Assembly (NCBI GenBank): GCA_024408505.1
Contig: JAKSUZ010000004.1
Coordinates: forward strand, 17,368 to 81,367
DNA length: 64,000 bases
Direction of reading: 5' to 3'
From: Bacilli bacterium
GTDB taxonomy: Bacteria > Bacillota_I > Bacilli_A > RFN20 > CAG-826
In this document: positions 52,344 to 61,367 of the stretch, piece by piece
Position numbering within the stretch: position 1 is the first letter of the stretch
Layout of the letters: the number at the start of each line of letters is the position of its first letter
The notes under the pieces: model-generated
What the model was told of the DNA's origin: nothing
The model's database searches: none
The model's input: the letters and a program-made list of their open reading frames with translations, nothing else
Made by a program: the position numbers and the translations under genes

Positions 52344-53117
52344 TTATTCTCCTTGTTTTAATTCTTTAACAATATTTTTTAATGTTTTTGCATCTTGGTA
52401 GCATTCATTAGGATCGTCATTTTTGAAGAACTCCAAATACGCCACACTATCAATGTTAGCAAAACTTAAGTATTCTTTCATTTCATTTTTAATTTCAATT
52501 AAAGGGCGACGATCTAGATAACCCACCCAATTATAAACATGGAAGTTCACAATATATTCTTTTAAAGCTTTTAGCGATTCAAGATTATGCTTATGATTAT
52601 CTTCTTTAGTTGACTTATCATCCCAATATTGGGTTTGCCAATAGGTTTTAACATTATCTTTATTGATTGCTTTAATTAAAGCTAACGAACTTTCTTTATA
52701 ATCATTAAAAGTGTGATGATGATATTCAAAGCAAATTGTTTGTTGATTTACTTTAGCAATATCAGCGCACTCTTTAATTACATTTACCATATTGGTAAAT
52801 TCTTCTTTGCTAAATTCATTGCTCCACTTTTCTCCAGCCCAAACTCTAATAACAGACGCTCCTAAAGCTTTAGCGGCTTCACTTATTTTTTTAAATTCAT
52901 TAACATCCTTACATCTAAAATAAGTTCCATAAGAATAAGTTAATAAATTATTCGCTCTAGTTTTTTCTCCTACTTCTTTGCATAGCTTTAAATCAGTAAA
53001 CGGACAATGAACATCCGCTCCCCATTCAATCGCTTCTAAATTAGCTTTTTTTGCTAAAGCAATAATTTCATCTACGGATAATTTACGAAATGAAACTGAA
53101 CACAAACCGATTTTCAT
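52344..53117 (-). CDS. Sugar phosphate isomerase/epimerase-like TIM barrel (module 4)
   Basis: 257-aa xylose-isomerase-like TIM barrel. MKIGLCSVSFR, AIEWGADVHCPF, RVWAG, CFEYHHHTF (Glu/His region), NFHVYNWVG (His) and YLEFFKND (Glu) give candidate metal ligands. It lies between a PL8 lyase (2 nt) and a permease (3 nt), so it is very likely in the same transcript and acts on an imported lyase product. It is not a close paralogue of the barrels at 10658, 22404 or 23249. Exact reaction unknown. Confidence 0.8.
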   Translation of the reverse strand: MKIGLCSVSFRKLSVDEIIALAKKANLEAIEWGADVHCPFTDLKLCKEVGEKTRANNLLTYSYGTYFRCKDVNEFKKISEAAKALGASVIRVWAGEKWSNEFSKEEFTNMVNVIKECADIAKVNQQTICFEYHHHTFNDYKESSLALIKAINKDNVKTYWQTQYWDDKSTKEDNHKHNLESLKALKEYIVNFHVYNWVGYLDRRPLIEIKNEMKEYLSFANIDSVAYLEFFKNDDPNECYQDAKTLKNIVKELKQGE

Positions 53118-53119
53118 AA

Positions 53120-55216
53120 CTATTTCTGTACATCAAAAACTTGGAAAGCGCCTTGACCATCAACAAAATCATTAGTTAATTTATATGTTTTAGTATCATA
53201 TTCAAACGAATCAATATCCTTGTCATAGAAACATGCTGCGATTTTATCACCGTACTCAATTGCTTGAATATCAGTACTATTATGCGCAACGATGAACTTA
53301 TCGTTTTTATCAGTTTGAATAGAATATGCATAGCTTTTACCAACAATAGGCATATAAGTAATCATAGTATTCGCTTTAAATTCTTCAGGTTTGCCAACTG
53401 AATAATTTCTCTGGAAATTACCTATAACTTCTCCTTGTCTTAAGGTTAATACTTGATCATTTAATGACTTATAATACACATTCGTTTCAATTCCTTTATC
53501 CGCTTTTTTATAATTATGCTCAACTATATTATCGTTAATTTCAGTAACAGTATCTTCTCCATCTTGATCTAATATACATTGTTGTAAAGTTACATATCTA
53601 TTCGCAGCAGGTTCATCTAAATCATTCATGCCTGCGCCTAAAATCGCCATGCCATCTGGAGTAGAGAAACACGCAACAGTAAATTCTTGCCCTAAAAATG
53701 TTTTTTCACCTATAGTTTTATTACTGTGTTTACCTTGTTGGTAACAACAAGCAATTTTATTAGTGGCTAATTCATCACCCATTCCATACACATATGGAGT
53801 TTTGCCATCTTCTCTAAACGTAGCGACTTTATCTTCAAAGCGTTCATTCCCTAAAGCTTGGATTTTTTCAAAGATGGTTTTGTCGCCAGTTTTATAAAAT
53901 TTAATATCATTACTTTCCTGTATATCTTCAAAACCATAATCCTGGCTAACTGCGCCTGGCATAAATGAGAAATCACATACTGGAGATAAGTTATTATATT
54001 CTGCTCCTGATTGCATAATCGCTGTATTCATTCCATAACTTAGGTTATACGCGAGCTCATTCTCATTATTTAAACATTCCGAGTTAACCGTTGTAGGATC
54101 ACAACCTTTGAATGCAATATAAACATCATCAATATTACTTACAATAACTCTTGCTTTTGGAAATACTTTCGTATCGTTGAAACAAATCTTACCCGCATCA
54201 TGATCATCAACGAAAGTTTGTAGCGTTTGCTTATCTTTTTCACTGACTCCTTCAATCGTTAAATATTTTCTTAATGAATTTGTATCATACTTATATGGAT
54301 TTTTAGCGCTGAAGTTACGACCTTGGCACATCCAATTACGATATTCTCTTTGAGTCATGTATTTTAATCCAACATTAATGCAATTTAAAACAATAGCGAT
54401 TTTATCTTCAGGAACTTTATAACTACTTCCCTTAAGTGTCGTAAAGAAATCAGCTAGTTTAGCAGTGGCCGTAACACCATAATTACCCGTCGCTATTAAT
54501 TTACTATGTTGGAAATAAGTTCCTTCCGATTGGAATCCTTCTAGATTGTTTTCAACAATTTCATCCATTAAACGATTAAAAGCGCAATCGGTTTCATCCG
54601 CGTTACCTTGTAAAATACCATTTTTAAAGGTGTTGTACGCGTAATCAATTAAATTAGCGCCTTGATGTAATTCAAGTCCGGGATGATAGTATAAAGATGA
54701 ATTTCTAACCTTACCTTCAAGCGCAGCTTTACCTTTATCATTTAATTCATCATATTGGAACATAGCGACATTAGTTAAAGAACGAATCGCAGCGATTTCG
54801 TTTTCATACCAGTTTGGTGATTTATAGTTATTAAATACCCAATAGTATTCAAGTTTACGAACGTAATCTTTTAATTCTTCATCGTTTTGATTATCGGCGA
54901 TAATCGCTAGTTCAAGTGCACAATCCAAATGTTGACGTTGAGGATAAACCGAACGACGAATTTCTTGTTCATAATCAATGTTTTTAAATTTAAAAGTATC
55001 CACCCCCGAAATATTGACGGTTGTGAATTCATCTTTAATTTCCTCTTTAGTTTTATTCTTAAAATAATCAATTGAAGTCGTATCCTTTAGCATTTGCTTA
55101 AAGTTATCTCTTAAAAGCGCAAAGTCCACGGACTGGTGTTCATTACCTTTACATCCAATTAATAAAGGAAAGATTACAGCGGGAATTAATAATAAAAATT
55201 TAAAATTCTTTTTCAT
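53120..55216 (-). CDS. Divergent polysaccharide lyase family 8 lipoprotein (module 4)
   Basis: 698-aa lipid-anchored PL8 lyase, lipobox Cys22 (LIGC). The catalytic set is largely kept: NWYENEIAA, Asn188 (GANLID), His237 (EGTYFQHSK), Tyr246 (NYG, spacing 9), Arg300 (GRNF). The second Arg of the GR-X3-R motif is replaced by Ala304. NSECLNNEN keeps the Glu and Asn. PGTT is changed to PGAVS. This is the most diverged of the four lyases, so it probably has another chain or cleavage specificity. It begins 2 nt after its partner lipoprotein. Confidence 0.83.
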   Translation of the reverse strand: MKKNFKFLLLIPAVIFPLLIGCKGNEHQSVDFALLRDNFKQMLKDTTSIDYFKNKTKEEIKDEFTTVNISGVDTFKFKNIDYEQEIRRSVYPQRQHLDCALELAIIADNQNDEELKDYVRKLEYYWVFNNYKSPNWYENEIAAIRSLTNVAMFQYDELNDKGKAALEGKVRNSSLYYHPGLELHQGANLIDYAYNTFKNGILQGNADETDCAFNRLMDEIVENNLEGFQSEGTYFQHSKLIATGNYGVTATAKLADFFTTLKGSSYKVPEDKIAIVLNCINVGLKYMTQREYRNWMCQGRNFSAKNPYKYDTNSLRKYLTIEGVSEKDKQTLQTFVDDHDAGKICFNDTKVFPKARVIVSNIDDVYIAFKGCDPTTVNSECLNNENELAYNLSYGMNTAIMQSGAEYNNLSPVCDFSFMPGAVSQDYGFEDIQESNDIKFYKTGDKTIFEKIQALGNERFEDKVATFREDGKTPYVYGMGDELATNKIACCYQQGKHSNKTIGEKTFLGQEFTVACFSTPDGMAILGAGMNDLDEPAANRYVTLQQCILDQDGEDTVTEINDNIVEHNYKKADKGIETNVYYKSLNDQVLTLRQGEVIGNFQRNYSVGKPEEFKANTMITYMPIVGKSYAYSIQTDKNDKFIVAHNSTDIQAIEYGDKIAACFYDKDIDSFEYDTKTYKLTNDFVDGQGAFQVFDVQK

Positions 55217-55218
55217 AA

Positions 55219-55851
55219 CTACTTAAGCCTAAATTGTAAATTATCCTTAACTACGAAATATGGAACTGTTACGTGGCAAGATTTTAAATCTTTGCTATAT
55301 TCAAAATTAACTTCTACTCCTTCTCTTGAATATCTTCCATTCATCCACATACCAATATTAGTGGGAAGGGTTTTTCCTTCTAGCGCTTGGAAAGTGAAAT
55401 CTAAATTTTCGTCTTCCTTTATCGCATACGCCACTCTTTGCCAATCTTCGATATAATGCTTATCTTTTTGTGTAGGAGAAAAAGTGATGCTACTTTGATC
55501 TACTTCAGGAACATCAATTGCTAAACCATATTCAAATAATTTCTTTTCGGTACAATTAATTTTGACTTTAAGATCTCCTGAAGTGCCCGGTTTAATTTTA
55601 AAAGAATTAATAACATTACTTTGATACATAAAAGTCCAACAATCATTGTCAAGTTTTCCGTTATGAATAACTTCTATGTTGTTCTCAAGCAATTGATATC
55701 CAAATTCAATTTTAAAAGTGGTCTCGCTCTTATCCTCGCTAGTGATATTTGTGCAATGGATGCATTCAAAATTAATCGAATAACTTTTATTGCAACCAAG
55801 ACATAAAGAAGAGATTAAGACCATTCCGCTTAACAACAGACCTTTTTTCAT
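55219..55851 (-). CDS. Small lipoprotein partner of PL8 lyase (module 4)
   Basis: 210-aa lipoprotein, lipobox CLGC (Cys20). Shorter than the partners at 540, 3445 and 14201, but the C-terminal unit is clear: LPTNIGMWMNGRYSREGVEV, then SCHVTVPYFVVKDNLQF. The N-terminal unit is reduced, with IEVIHNGKL and CWTFMYQ, NSFKIKPG and DLKVKI in the positions of the GGKEY and YVV-D strands. The constant position directly before a PL8 gene on both strands supports a functional pair. Likely beta-rich surface protein. AGGGAG precedes the ATG. Confidence 0.77.
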   Translation of the reverse strand: MKKGLLLSGMVLISSLCLGCNKSYSINFECIHCTNITSEDKSETTFKIEFGYQLLENNIEVIHNGKLDNDCWTFMYQSNVINSFKIKPGTSGDLKVKINCTEKKLFEYGLAIDVPEVDQSSITFSPTQKDKHYIEDWQRVAYAIKEDENLDFTFQALEGKTLPTNIGMWMNGRYSREGVEVNFEYSKDLKSCHVTVPYFVVKDNLQFRLK

Positions 55852-55904
55852 TAATTGCTCCCTATAACTATATTTTTTATAAAAATATACTATTTGTCAA
55901 TTAA

Positions 55905-56732
55905 TTAAATACAAAAGCAAGGCGCGACTGCTAAAGTCTTACAAACATCTTCAATATAAAAGATGCTATAAGTAGTCTTCTTTTCATCATGATCACGAAC
56001 AATACAACTATTAAGTGTAGTGTCCTTTAATGGAGCACGTAACCAATAACTAGTATTGCCTTTTTCCCAAATATTGTGCGTCGGATCATCAGTGGTACCA
56101 CTACCAGTAGTCTCATCTTTATGTTTTTTGTAGAATTCATATAATTTACCATCGGCGGTTTCTTTATAATCAATCCCACATTCAATCGGACTCAATGGAA
56201 AGAACGATTCAGGATTGTCTTTAAAGCTATTATCGCCATCACCGACCCGAGTGGTCTTCATAGCAGGAACAATGTTACCCGCTAAATCACTTCCAACCCA
56301 ATTAGTTAAGATAACATTAAGAAATCTTCTTAATTCAGAAGTTTCCCATTTATTCGATTGAATAGTAGATGGAGAATATGGCACTTCTTTAAGCACTGAT
56401 GTCATTTCAAAAGTTAACGGAATGACTTTGCCACTTGAATCAGTATCATGATTTTCACCAATCACTCGTACCGTGAACTTACCAACTCCTTCAATATAGA
56501 TTTGACGACTCTTAGCCTCGACTTCGATTATGTTGCTTAAATCCTGAATAATAAATGTATTACCAATCGGCTTATAGATCTCTTTTAAATGATCAAGACC
56601 TTGATTAGCGACATTTCTTAATGTTGCCCATGAATCAAAAGCAAATGAATCAGGCTCCACAGTTGGATTAGTTTTGCAACTAAACATAAGTCCTAATGCA
56701 AGAATAGGTGAACAAATAAAAATTTTCTTCAT
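55905..56732 (-). CDS. DUF6273-like lipoprotein
   Basis: 275-aa lipoprotein; start at ATG 56732 behind GAGGAG, with an in-frame GTG two codons earlier. Lipobox MFSC (Cys19). The C-terminal part WEKGNTSYWLRAP ... VAPCFCI matches the W-LR-P and terminal P-F-I pattern of DUF6273 domains found in gut Firmicutes surface proteins; NKWETSELRRFLN is also typical. Function unknown. Its start region overlaps the end of the metallophosphoesterase gene, so they are co-transcribed. 53 nt and an A/T-rich hairpin-prone gap separate it from the PL8 module downstream. Confidence 0.7.
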   Translation of the reverse strand: MKKIFICSPILALGLMFSCKTNPTVEPDSFAFDSWATLRNVANQGLDHLKEIYKPIGNTFIIQDLSNIIEVEAKSRQIYIEGVGKFTVRVIGENHDTDSSGKVIPLTFEMTSVLKEVPYSPSTIQSNKWETSELRRFLNVILTNWVGSDLAGNIVPAMKTTRVGDGDNSFKDNPESFFPLSPIECGIDYKETADGKLYEFYKKHKDETTGSGTTDDPTHNIWEKGNTSYWLRAPLKDTTLNSCIVRDHDEKKTTYSIFYIEDVCKTLAVAPCFCI

Positions 56733-56734
56733 AA

Positions 56735-57742
56735 TCACTTCTCCTCGTGATGGACTAAAGTAGTCACAAAACCACCATCATTATCAAAGGTTATTAAACG
56801 ACCGCCTAACATATTATCTTTATGATAAGTATCGACGCTATCACTTGATTTAAGACCATAACACAGTTTAATGCCTTGATAGTCGACTGAAAAATTATTA
56901 ACGTGGTCGTGACCCACAAAAACCGCTTTTGTAGATTTTAGTTCTTTCATGGCATCAAAGAAACCATTATTTTTATGTGAACAACAAATTTTTTCATTAA
57001 GTAATCCACTATCTTCGCCTTCATCGTTAAAACTAAGTTCTCCGCGTTCCACTGCTTCGGCTGCATATAGATATTCAACAAGCGGAATATGGAAAAAGAC
57101 AAAAGATGGCACCGGAGAGTTTCCGTTATTAGTGGTTGTATAATTCACAAGATTTCGATACCAATTAATTTGATCAGTTTGAATATAGTTATCATCAGCG
57201 TATTCCACGTTTTGATAACGATTGCTATCCACGATTATTAATTGATATTTAACACTGTTATTCTCCGTTAGATTAATAGCAAAGTTTGCATTACCAGTAA
57301 TTGGATCATTAATTCTATTAATAAATTTTAATGATGAATTAGGTGATTGACTACGCTCATTAAGATAGTCAGTTAATTTTTCCATTGAAGTATAACAACG
57401 AGCGTCGTGATTGCCAAACGTTAATGTCCATGGAATATTAAACTCGTCCATAAAATCACAATATCTCATCCAATCATTCAATGTTCCATTGTTAATGAGG
57501 TCACCGGTAATAACAATAAAATTAGGATTAGCTTTATTGACTACATCACGAGTAAAGTCATATAGACCTTGTTCTTCCCAATTAGTATCACCCAGCCAAT
57601 GGGTGTCAGTTAACTGTAATACTTTAAAATCCTTTTGATACGGGACTTCAATTAAATAGTCTTTAATTTCATAGTCGCTACCATGTGTGCACGCTAAAAG
57701 CGAAAGGGACACTAATGATAAATATAATAGTTTCTTTTTCAT
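56735..57742 (-). CDS. Secreted metallophosphoesterase lipoprotein
   Basis: 335-aa calcineurin-like phosphoesterase with lipobox LLAC. Start at ATG 57742 gives a proper signal peptide (MKKKLLYLSLVSLSLLAC) and fits a -10 box 6 nt upstream; longer in-frame versions overlap that promoter. Metal-site motifs in order: LTDTHW, ITGDLINNG, GNHDAR, FFHIPL and VGHDHVNNF. These bind two metals and hydrolyse phosphomono- or diesters, nucleotides or related compounds outside the cell. Substrate unknown. Operon with the DUF6273-like gene. Confidence 0.87.
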   Translation of the reverse strand: MKKKLLYLSLVSLSLLACTHGSDYEIKDYLIEVPYQKDFKVLQLTDTHWLGDTNWEEQGLYDFTRDVVNKANPNFIVITGDLINNGTLNDWMRYCDFMDEFNIPWTLTFGNHDARCYTSMEKLTDYLNERSQSPNSSLKFINRINDPITGNANFAINLTENNSVKYQLIIVDSNRYQNVEYADDNYIQTDQINWYRNLVNYTTTNNGNSPVPSFVFFHIPLVEYLYAAEAVERGELSFNDEGEDSGLLNEKICCSHKNNGFFDAMKELKSTKAVFVGHDHVNNFSVDYQGIKLCYGLKSSDSVDTYHKDNMLGGRLITFDNDGGFVTTLVHHEEK

Positions 57743-57748
57743 AATCTT

Positions 57749-57754
57749 ATTATA
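57749..57754 (-). promoter_or_regulatory. -10 box of the metallophosphoesterase gene, leaderless
   Basis: TATAAT on the minus strand ends exactly 6 nt before the ATG at 57742, placing the expected transcription start on the A of the ATG. No Shine-Dalgarno is possible. The -35 is weak. Confidence 0.55.
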
Positions 57755-57774
57755 TATCAAATATTCACTTTTAC

Positions 57775-57804
57775 TTGCATTCTTCTTCCCTCGTATGCTA
57801 TTAT
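57775..57804 (+). promoter_or_regulatory. Promoter of infC-rpmI-rplT
   Basis: -35-like TTGCAT (57775-57780), 18-nt spacer and an extended -10 TGC-TATTAT (57799-57804). It is followed by a structured leader of about 140 nt, not by a leaderless start. Confidence 0.55.
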
Positions 57805-57810
57805 TTAACG

Positions 57811-57935
57811 CAGTTAAGAAAGTAGAAAGTTCCACACCTGGACACCAGATCTACAAAGTAGATTGGTAAAAGCTACATAAGTAACTTGTTAGTTACGTAT
57901 GAGTATGGGTGCGGTTCGCATCCATTTTTCTTACT
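57811..57935 (+). ncRNA. L20-type ribosomal leader with attenuator
   Basis: Structured region between promoter and infC. The 3' part has a terminator: GGGTGCG (57907-57913), loop GTT, CGCATCC (57917-57923), then ATTTTT. Upstream are further stem candidates (GATCTAC ... GTAGATT around 57848-57865, and GTAACTTGTTAGTTAC at 57881-57896). In Firmicutes, L20 binds the infC leader and favours termination; this arrangement fits that model. Identity as an L20 leader is from position and structure, not from a covariance search. Confidence 0.6.
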
Positions 57936-57951
57936 AAGGAGGAAATAACTT

Positions 57952-58512
57952 ATCTCTTACTACTATCAACAACCTGGCCGTATGCCAGAAAAAAAGGAAA
58001 CTGACCTAGTTAATGAACGAGTCAGATTTCCCCAAGTCATGTTAATTGGTCCCGAAGGCGAACAATTAGGCGTGATGAGTTCTCGCGAAGCTTATCAGAG
58101 AGCCCAAGACTATGATCTTGATTTACTCTGTGTTGCTCCAAACGCAAGACCACCCGTGTGTAAAATACTTAATTACGGTAAATATCGTTTCGAAGCTCAA
58201 AAGAAGGCTAAAGAAAATAAACGTAATCAAGCCATGCATACCGTGGAATTGAAGGAAATTCAATTAACACCACAAATTGGTGAACATGATTTACTTACTA
58301 AAGCAAATCGTGCACATGAATTCCTAACTAAGGGTGACAAAGTCAAAGTGGTCGTGAGATACCGTGGCCGCCAAATGGCCCATATCGAAGTTGGTCGTGA
58401 AGTATTAGATAAATTTATTGCTCAACTCACCGAGGTTTCAACCATTGAAAAGACTCCATATATGGAGGGTCGATTCATGATTGCCATCCTCGCGTCTAAG
58501 TTTAAGAAATAG
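57952..58512 (+). CDS. infC: Translation initiation factor IF-3, AUC start
   Basis: 187 aa from a non-AUG start. The SD AAGGAGG (57936-57942) is 9 nt before AUC at 57952, in frame with the protein ISYYYQQPGRMPEKKETDLV. The ATG at 57982 has no SD at a usable distance. Rare start codons (AUU, AUC, AUA) are a hallmark of infC and underlie its self-regulation. Domains: N-terminal NERVRFPQVMLIGPEGEQLG, C-terminal KEIQLTPQIGEHDLLTKANR and VVVRYRGRQMAH. Followed by rpmI after 11 nt. Confidence 0.9.
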   Translation: MSYYYQQPGRMPEKKETDLVNERVRFPQVMLIGPEGEQLGVMSSREAYQRAQDYDLDLLCVAPNARPPVCKILNYGKYRFEAQKKAKENKRNQAMHTVELKEIQLTPQIGEHDLLTKANRAHEFLTKGDKVKVVVRYRGRQMAHIEVGREVLDKFIAQLTEVSTIEKTPYMEGRFMIAILASKFKK

Positions 58513-58523
58513 GGAGGAAACTT

Positions 58524-58715
58524 ATGCCAAAAATGAAAACCAAACGCGCTTTATATAAACGCGTAAAAATTACCGGAAGCGGTAAGATGAAAAGACATTG
58601 TGCTTATAAAGGCCATTTAGCGCCTCGTAAGACCACAAAACAAAAAAGGCATCTTCGGAATGCTCGTTTAGTTAGCCATGCTGACTATAAACGTGAGAAG
58701 GATCTTATTCAATAA
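58524..58715 (+). CDS. rpmI: 50S ribosomal protein L35
   Basis: 63-aa basic ribosomal protein: MPKMKTKRALYKRVKITGSG, HLAPRKTTKQKRHLR. Second gene of infC-rpmI-rplT, with SD GGGAGGAA. Full length. Confidence 0.97.
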   Translation: MPKMKTKRALYKRVKITGSGKMKRHCAYKGHLAPRKTTKQKRHLRNARLVSHADYKREKDLIQ

Positions 58716-58727
58716 GGAGGCTAGTGT

Positions 58728-59099
58728 ATGCGTGTAAAAGGTGGAACCGTTACTCATCAACGTAGAAAGAAAGTATTAAAGAAGGCTAGTGGTTACTTTG
58801 GAAGTAAGCACACTCTTTTCAAAACTGCGAAAGAACAAGTTTTACGTGGTGAAAGATATAGTTACGTTAATCGTAAACAACTTAAGAGTGATTATCGTAA
58901 GCTTTGGATTAAAAGAATTAATGCGGCTTGCCGCACTAACAATATTTCTTATTCGCGCTTTATGTGTGGACTTAAGAAAGCTAACGTCAACATCAATAGA
59001 AAGATGTTAAGCGAAATTGCAGTCAGTGATCCAGCAGCATTCACTAACTTAGTGAAGACCGCAAACGAAGCGAACAAACAAGTCGCTCCTAAGAAATAA
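58728..59099 (+). CDS. rplT: 50S ribosomal protein L20
   Basis: 123-aa rRNA-binding protein that also represses its operon through the leader in Firmicutes. [49 protein letters not shown] and [12 protein letters not shown] are the family blocks. SD AAGGAGG. The stop overlaps the convergent thiI gene by 11 nt; no terminator is seen at the junction. Confidence 0.97.
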   Translation: MRVKGGTVTHQRRKKVLKKASGYFGSKHTLFKTAKEQVLRGERYSYVNRKQLKSDYRKLWIKRINAACRTNNISYSRFMCGLKKANVNINRKMLSEIAVSDPAAFTNLVKTANEANKQVAPKK

Positions 59100-60246
59100 C
59101 AATTGTCTTGGTATCTTTAATTGCTTCGTCGATTAAAGCAAGATATTCAAATTTCTTCTCAAAAAACTCAACCTCGTGCAAACGGGGTTTTGTTTTTGGA
59201 TTCTTGGGCGCAAAGATGGTGCAGCAATCTTCAAACGGACGAATTGAGATCTCATAAGTGTTAATCTGTTTTGCGATTTTAATGATTTCTAATTTATCTA
59301 AGACACATACTGGACGAATCACAGGTATCTTTACCACTTCGTTAATTACACGCATCGAATCAAGCGTTTGACTCGCCACTTGTCCGATTGATTCACCATT
59401 TGCGATCGCTAAACACTTGTGTTTATCCGCAAGTCTTTCCGCTAACCTATACATCATGCGACGCATAATGGTAATCGCATATGATTCATCACTTACTTCG
59501 TAAATCTTAGTTTGGATTTTAGTAAATGGAACAATATGTAGTTTAATCGAATACTGAAACTTATTAAGTTGTTTAAGAATATCTTTGAGTTTATCGATGA
59601 CGGCTTCACTCGTATACGGGGGCGAAGCAAAATGGATACACTCTAAGATAACTCCACGCTTCATTAATAGATAAGACGCAACTGGAGAATCAATCCCGCC
59701 AGATAGCATCATCATCACTTTACCAGCAACTCCAATTGGATAACCGCCACTTGCTAAAATTGTTTTAGTAAAAACATAAGTTCCTTCATCTCTCACTTCA
59801 ATGGATAATTTAATATCGGGTTGATGGACATCAACTTTTAAATCAGTATTCTTTAAAATAACTGGAGCGACCATACGAATAATATCATCGCTTACAATTG
59901 GGAAACGTTTGTTCCCACGCTTACATGTAACCTTAAAGGTTTTACCTTCTTCTTGTTTAATTAAATCAAGTGCGGTCTTTTTAATTACTTCAATATCGGA
60001 TTCAATCTTAACCACTAAGCTTAATGCCTGAATACCACTTATATCTTTTAAGATATTAACAATTGGTTCATAGTCTTCATTATTTAAGTTCACATAAATG
60101 TGATCATAAAGAACATCATAAGTAAGATTAGGATAATCTTTTAAGGCGTGCTTAATATTATCCGCGAGCATTCGAATGAAATCTTTTTTGTTCTTACCTT
60201 TGGTAGATAACTCACCAAAGCGAACCATGATGCTTGTATAATTCAT
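59089..60246 (-). CDS. thiI: tRNA 4-thiouridine synthetase ThiI (no rhodanese domain)
   Basis: 385-aa enzyme for 4-thiouridine in tRNA. N-terminal ferredoxin-like plus THUMP domain ([18 protein letters not shown]), then PP-loop ATPase [20 protein letters not shown] and [16 protein letters not shown]. It ends after the adenylation domain, lacking the C-terminal rhodanese domain of enterobacterial ThiI, as in Bacillus. Overlaps the desulfurase gene by 4 nt, which presumably supplies the sulfur. Confidence 0.95.
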   Translation of the reverse strand: MNYTSIMVRFGELSTKGKNKKDFIRMLADNIKHALKDYPNLTYDVLYDHIYVNLNNEDYEPIVNILKDISGIQALSLVVKIESDIEVIKKTALDLIKQEEGKTFKVTCKRGNKRFPIVSDDIIRMVAPVILKNTDLKVDVHQPDIKLSIEVRDEGTYVFTKTILASGGYPIGVAGKVMMMLSGGIDSPVASYLLMKRGVILECIHFASPPYTSEAVIDKLKDILKQLNKFQYSIKLHIVPFTKIQTKIYEVSDESYAITIMRRMMYRLAERLADKHKCLAIANGESIGQVASQTLDSMRVINEVVKIPVIRPVCVLDKLEIIKIAKQINTYEISIRPFEDCCTIFAPKNPKTKPRLHEVEFFEKKFEYLALIDEAIKDTKTIVIS

Positions 60247-61367
60247 TGAATCGCTCCTAGGATATTATTAAGTTCCTTAAGAAAGGTTTTGACTTCGTTA
60301 ATAGTGTTAGTTTCACTAAAAGAGACTCGAACTGAATTCTCGGCTAATTTCTTATCTAACCCCATATTTAATAAAGAAGAGGAGATGACATTGCTTTTAG
60401 CGTGACATGCACTCTGGCTAGAAACATAGATTTCTTTATTAGATAAAGCTTCAATTACAACGCTTGCTTTTTTACTCTTTAAAGAGAAATTTACTATGTA
60501 AGGAAAATCATGCTTAGAGTTAATAATATTCTCTGGGTTACTTTTTAATCCTTCGATTAAACCATCTTTTAATTTAGAAACGTGTTTTAGATTTACATCT
60601 AAGTTTTTAACCATCTTATGTAAAGCGTAGCTTGTAGTAATTGCTAAAGGAGCAGAAACTGTACCAGCTCGTAAATTATTTTCTTGTGCTCCACCATCCA
60701 TTAGCTTTGCTAAAAGAATTTTCTTCTTTTTAATAAGCGCTCCGCTTCCGATTAAACCGCCGAACTTATGGCTAGAAAAAGTAAACATATCTAAGATATG
60801 ATAATCGAGATTGATTTTAGCGATGCTTTGAGTGACATCTGAGAAGAAAACACACTTAGGATAACTTTTAGTTATCTCATAAATTTTTTTAAGATTATTA
60901 ACCGAACCAATTTCGTTATTCACGCTCATCGCTACTACCATAATGGTTTGATTATTAACCGCGCTCTTTAATTGCGCATAATTAAATTCTCCATTCTTAT
61001 CTGGATCAATATAGATAATCTTATAACCTAATTTACTAAGACTTAGTAAAGTTTCACTGACCGCTGGATGTTCATTTTTAAAAGCGATAATTTCATTACC
61101 ACGGCTCTTATTCCTTAAGGCATAGCCTTTTAATGCATGGTTAATTCCTTCAGTCGCTCCGCTATTAAAAATTACTTCGTAACTATCATCTAACTTTAAA
61201 TCTTTAAGTATACTTAAACGAGCCTTATTTACTTCTTGATTAACTAGATAACCAAGTCGATGTGAACTATTTGCGTTTGCAAAAAACTTTTTATTTGCTT
61301 CGGTATAGACACGTAGAACATCTTCATTATCATTACGATAAGTTGCTGCATTATCAAAATAAATCAT
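60243..61367 (-). CDS. Cysteine desulfurase (NifS/IscS family)
   Basis: 374-aa PLP enzyme releasing persulfide sulfur from cysteine. FDNAATYRN at the N-terminus, FNSGATEGINHALKG, the PLP lysine in SSHKFGGLIGSGAL, and the catalytic Cys in SQSACHAKS are visible. Position directly before thiI and after ezrA matches the thiI-dedicated desulfurase (NifZ type) of Bacillus. It overlaps both neighbours by 1 and 4 nt. Confidence 0.94.
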   Translation of the reverse strand: MIYFDNAATYRNDNEDVLRVYTEANKKFFANANSSHRLGYLVNQEVNKARLSILKDLKLDDSYEVIFNSGATEGINHALKGYALRNKSRGNEIIAFKNEHPAVSETLLSLSKLGYKIIYIDPDKNGEFNYAQLKSAVNNQTIMVVAMSVNNEIGSVNNLKKIYEITKSYPKCVFFSDVTQSIAKINLDYHILDMFTFSSHKFGGLIGSGALIKKKKILLAKLMDGGAQENNLRAGTVSAPLAITTSYALHKMVKNLDVNLKHVSKLKDGLIEGLKSNPENIINSKHDFPYIVNFSLKSKKASVVIEALSNKEIYVSSQSACHAKSNVISSSLLNMGLDKKLAENSVRVSFSETNTINEVKTFLKELNNILGAIQ

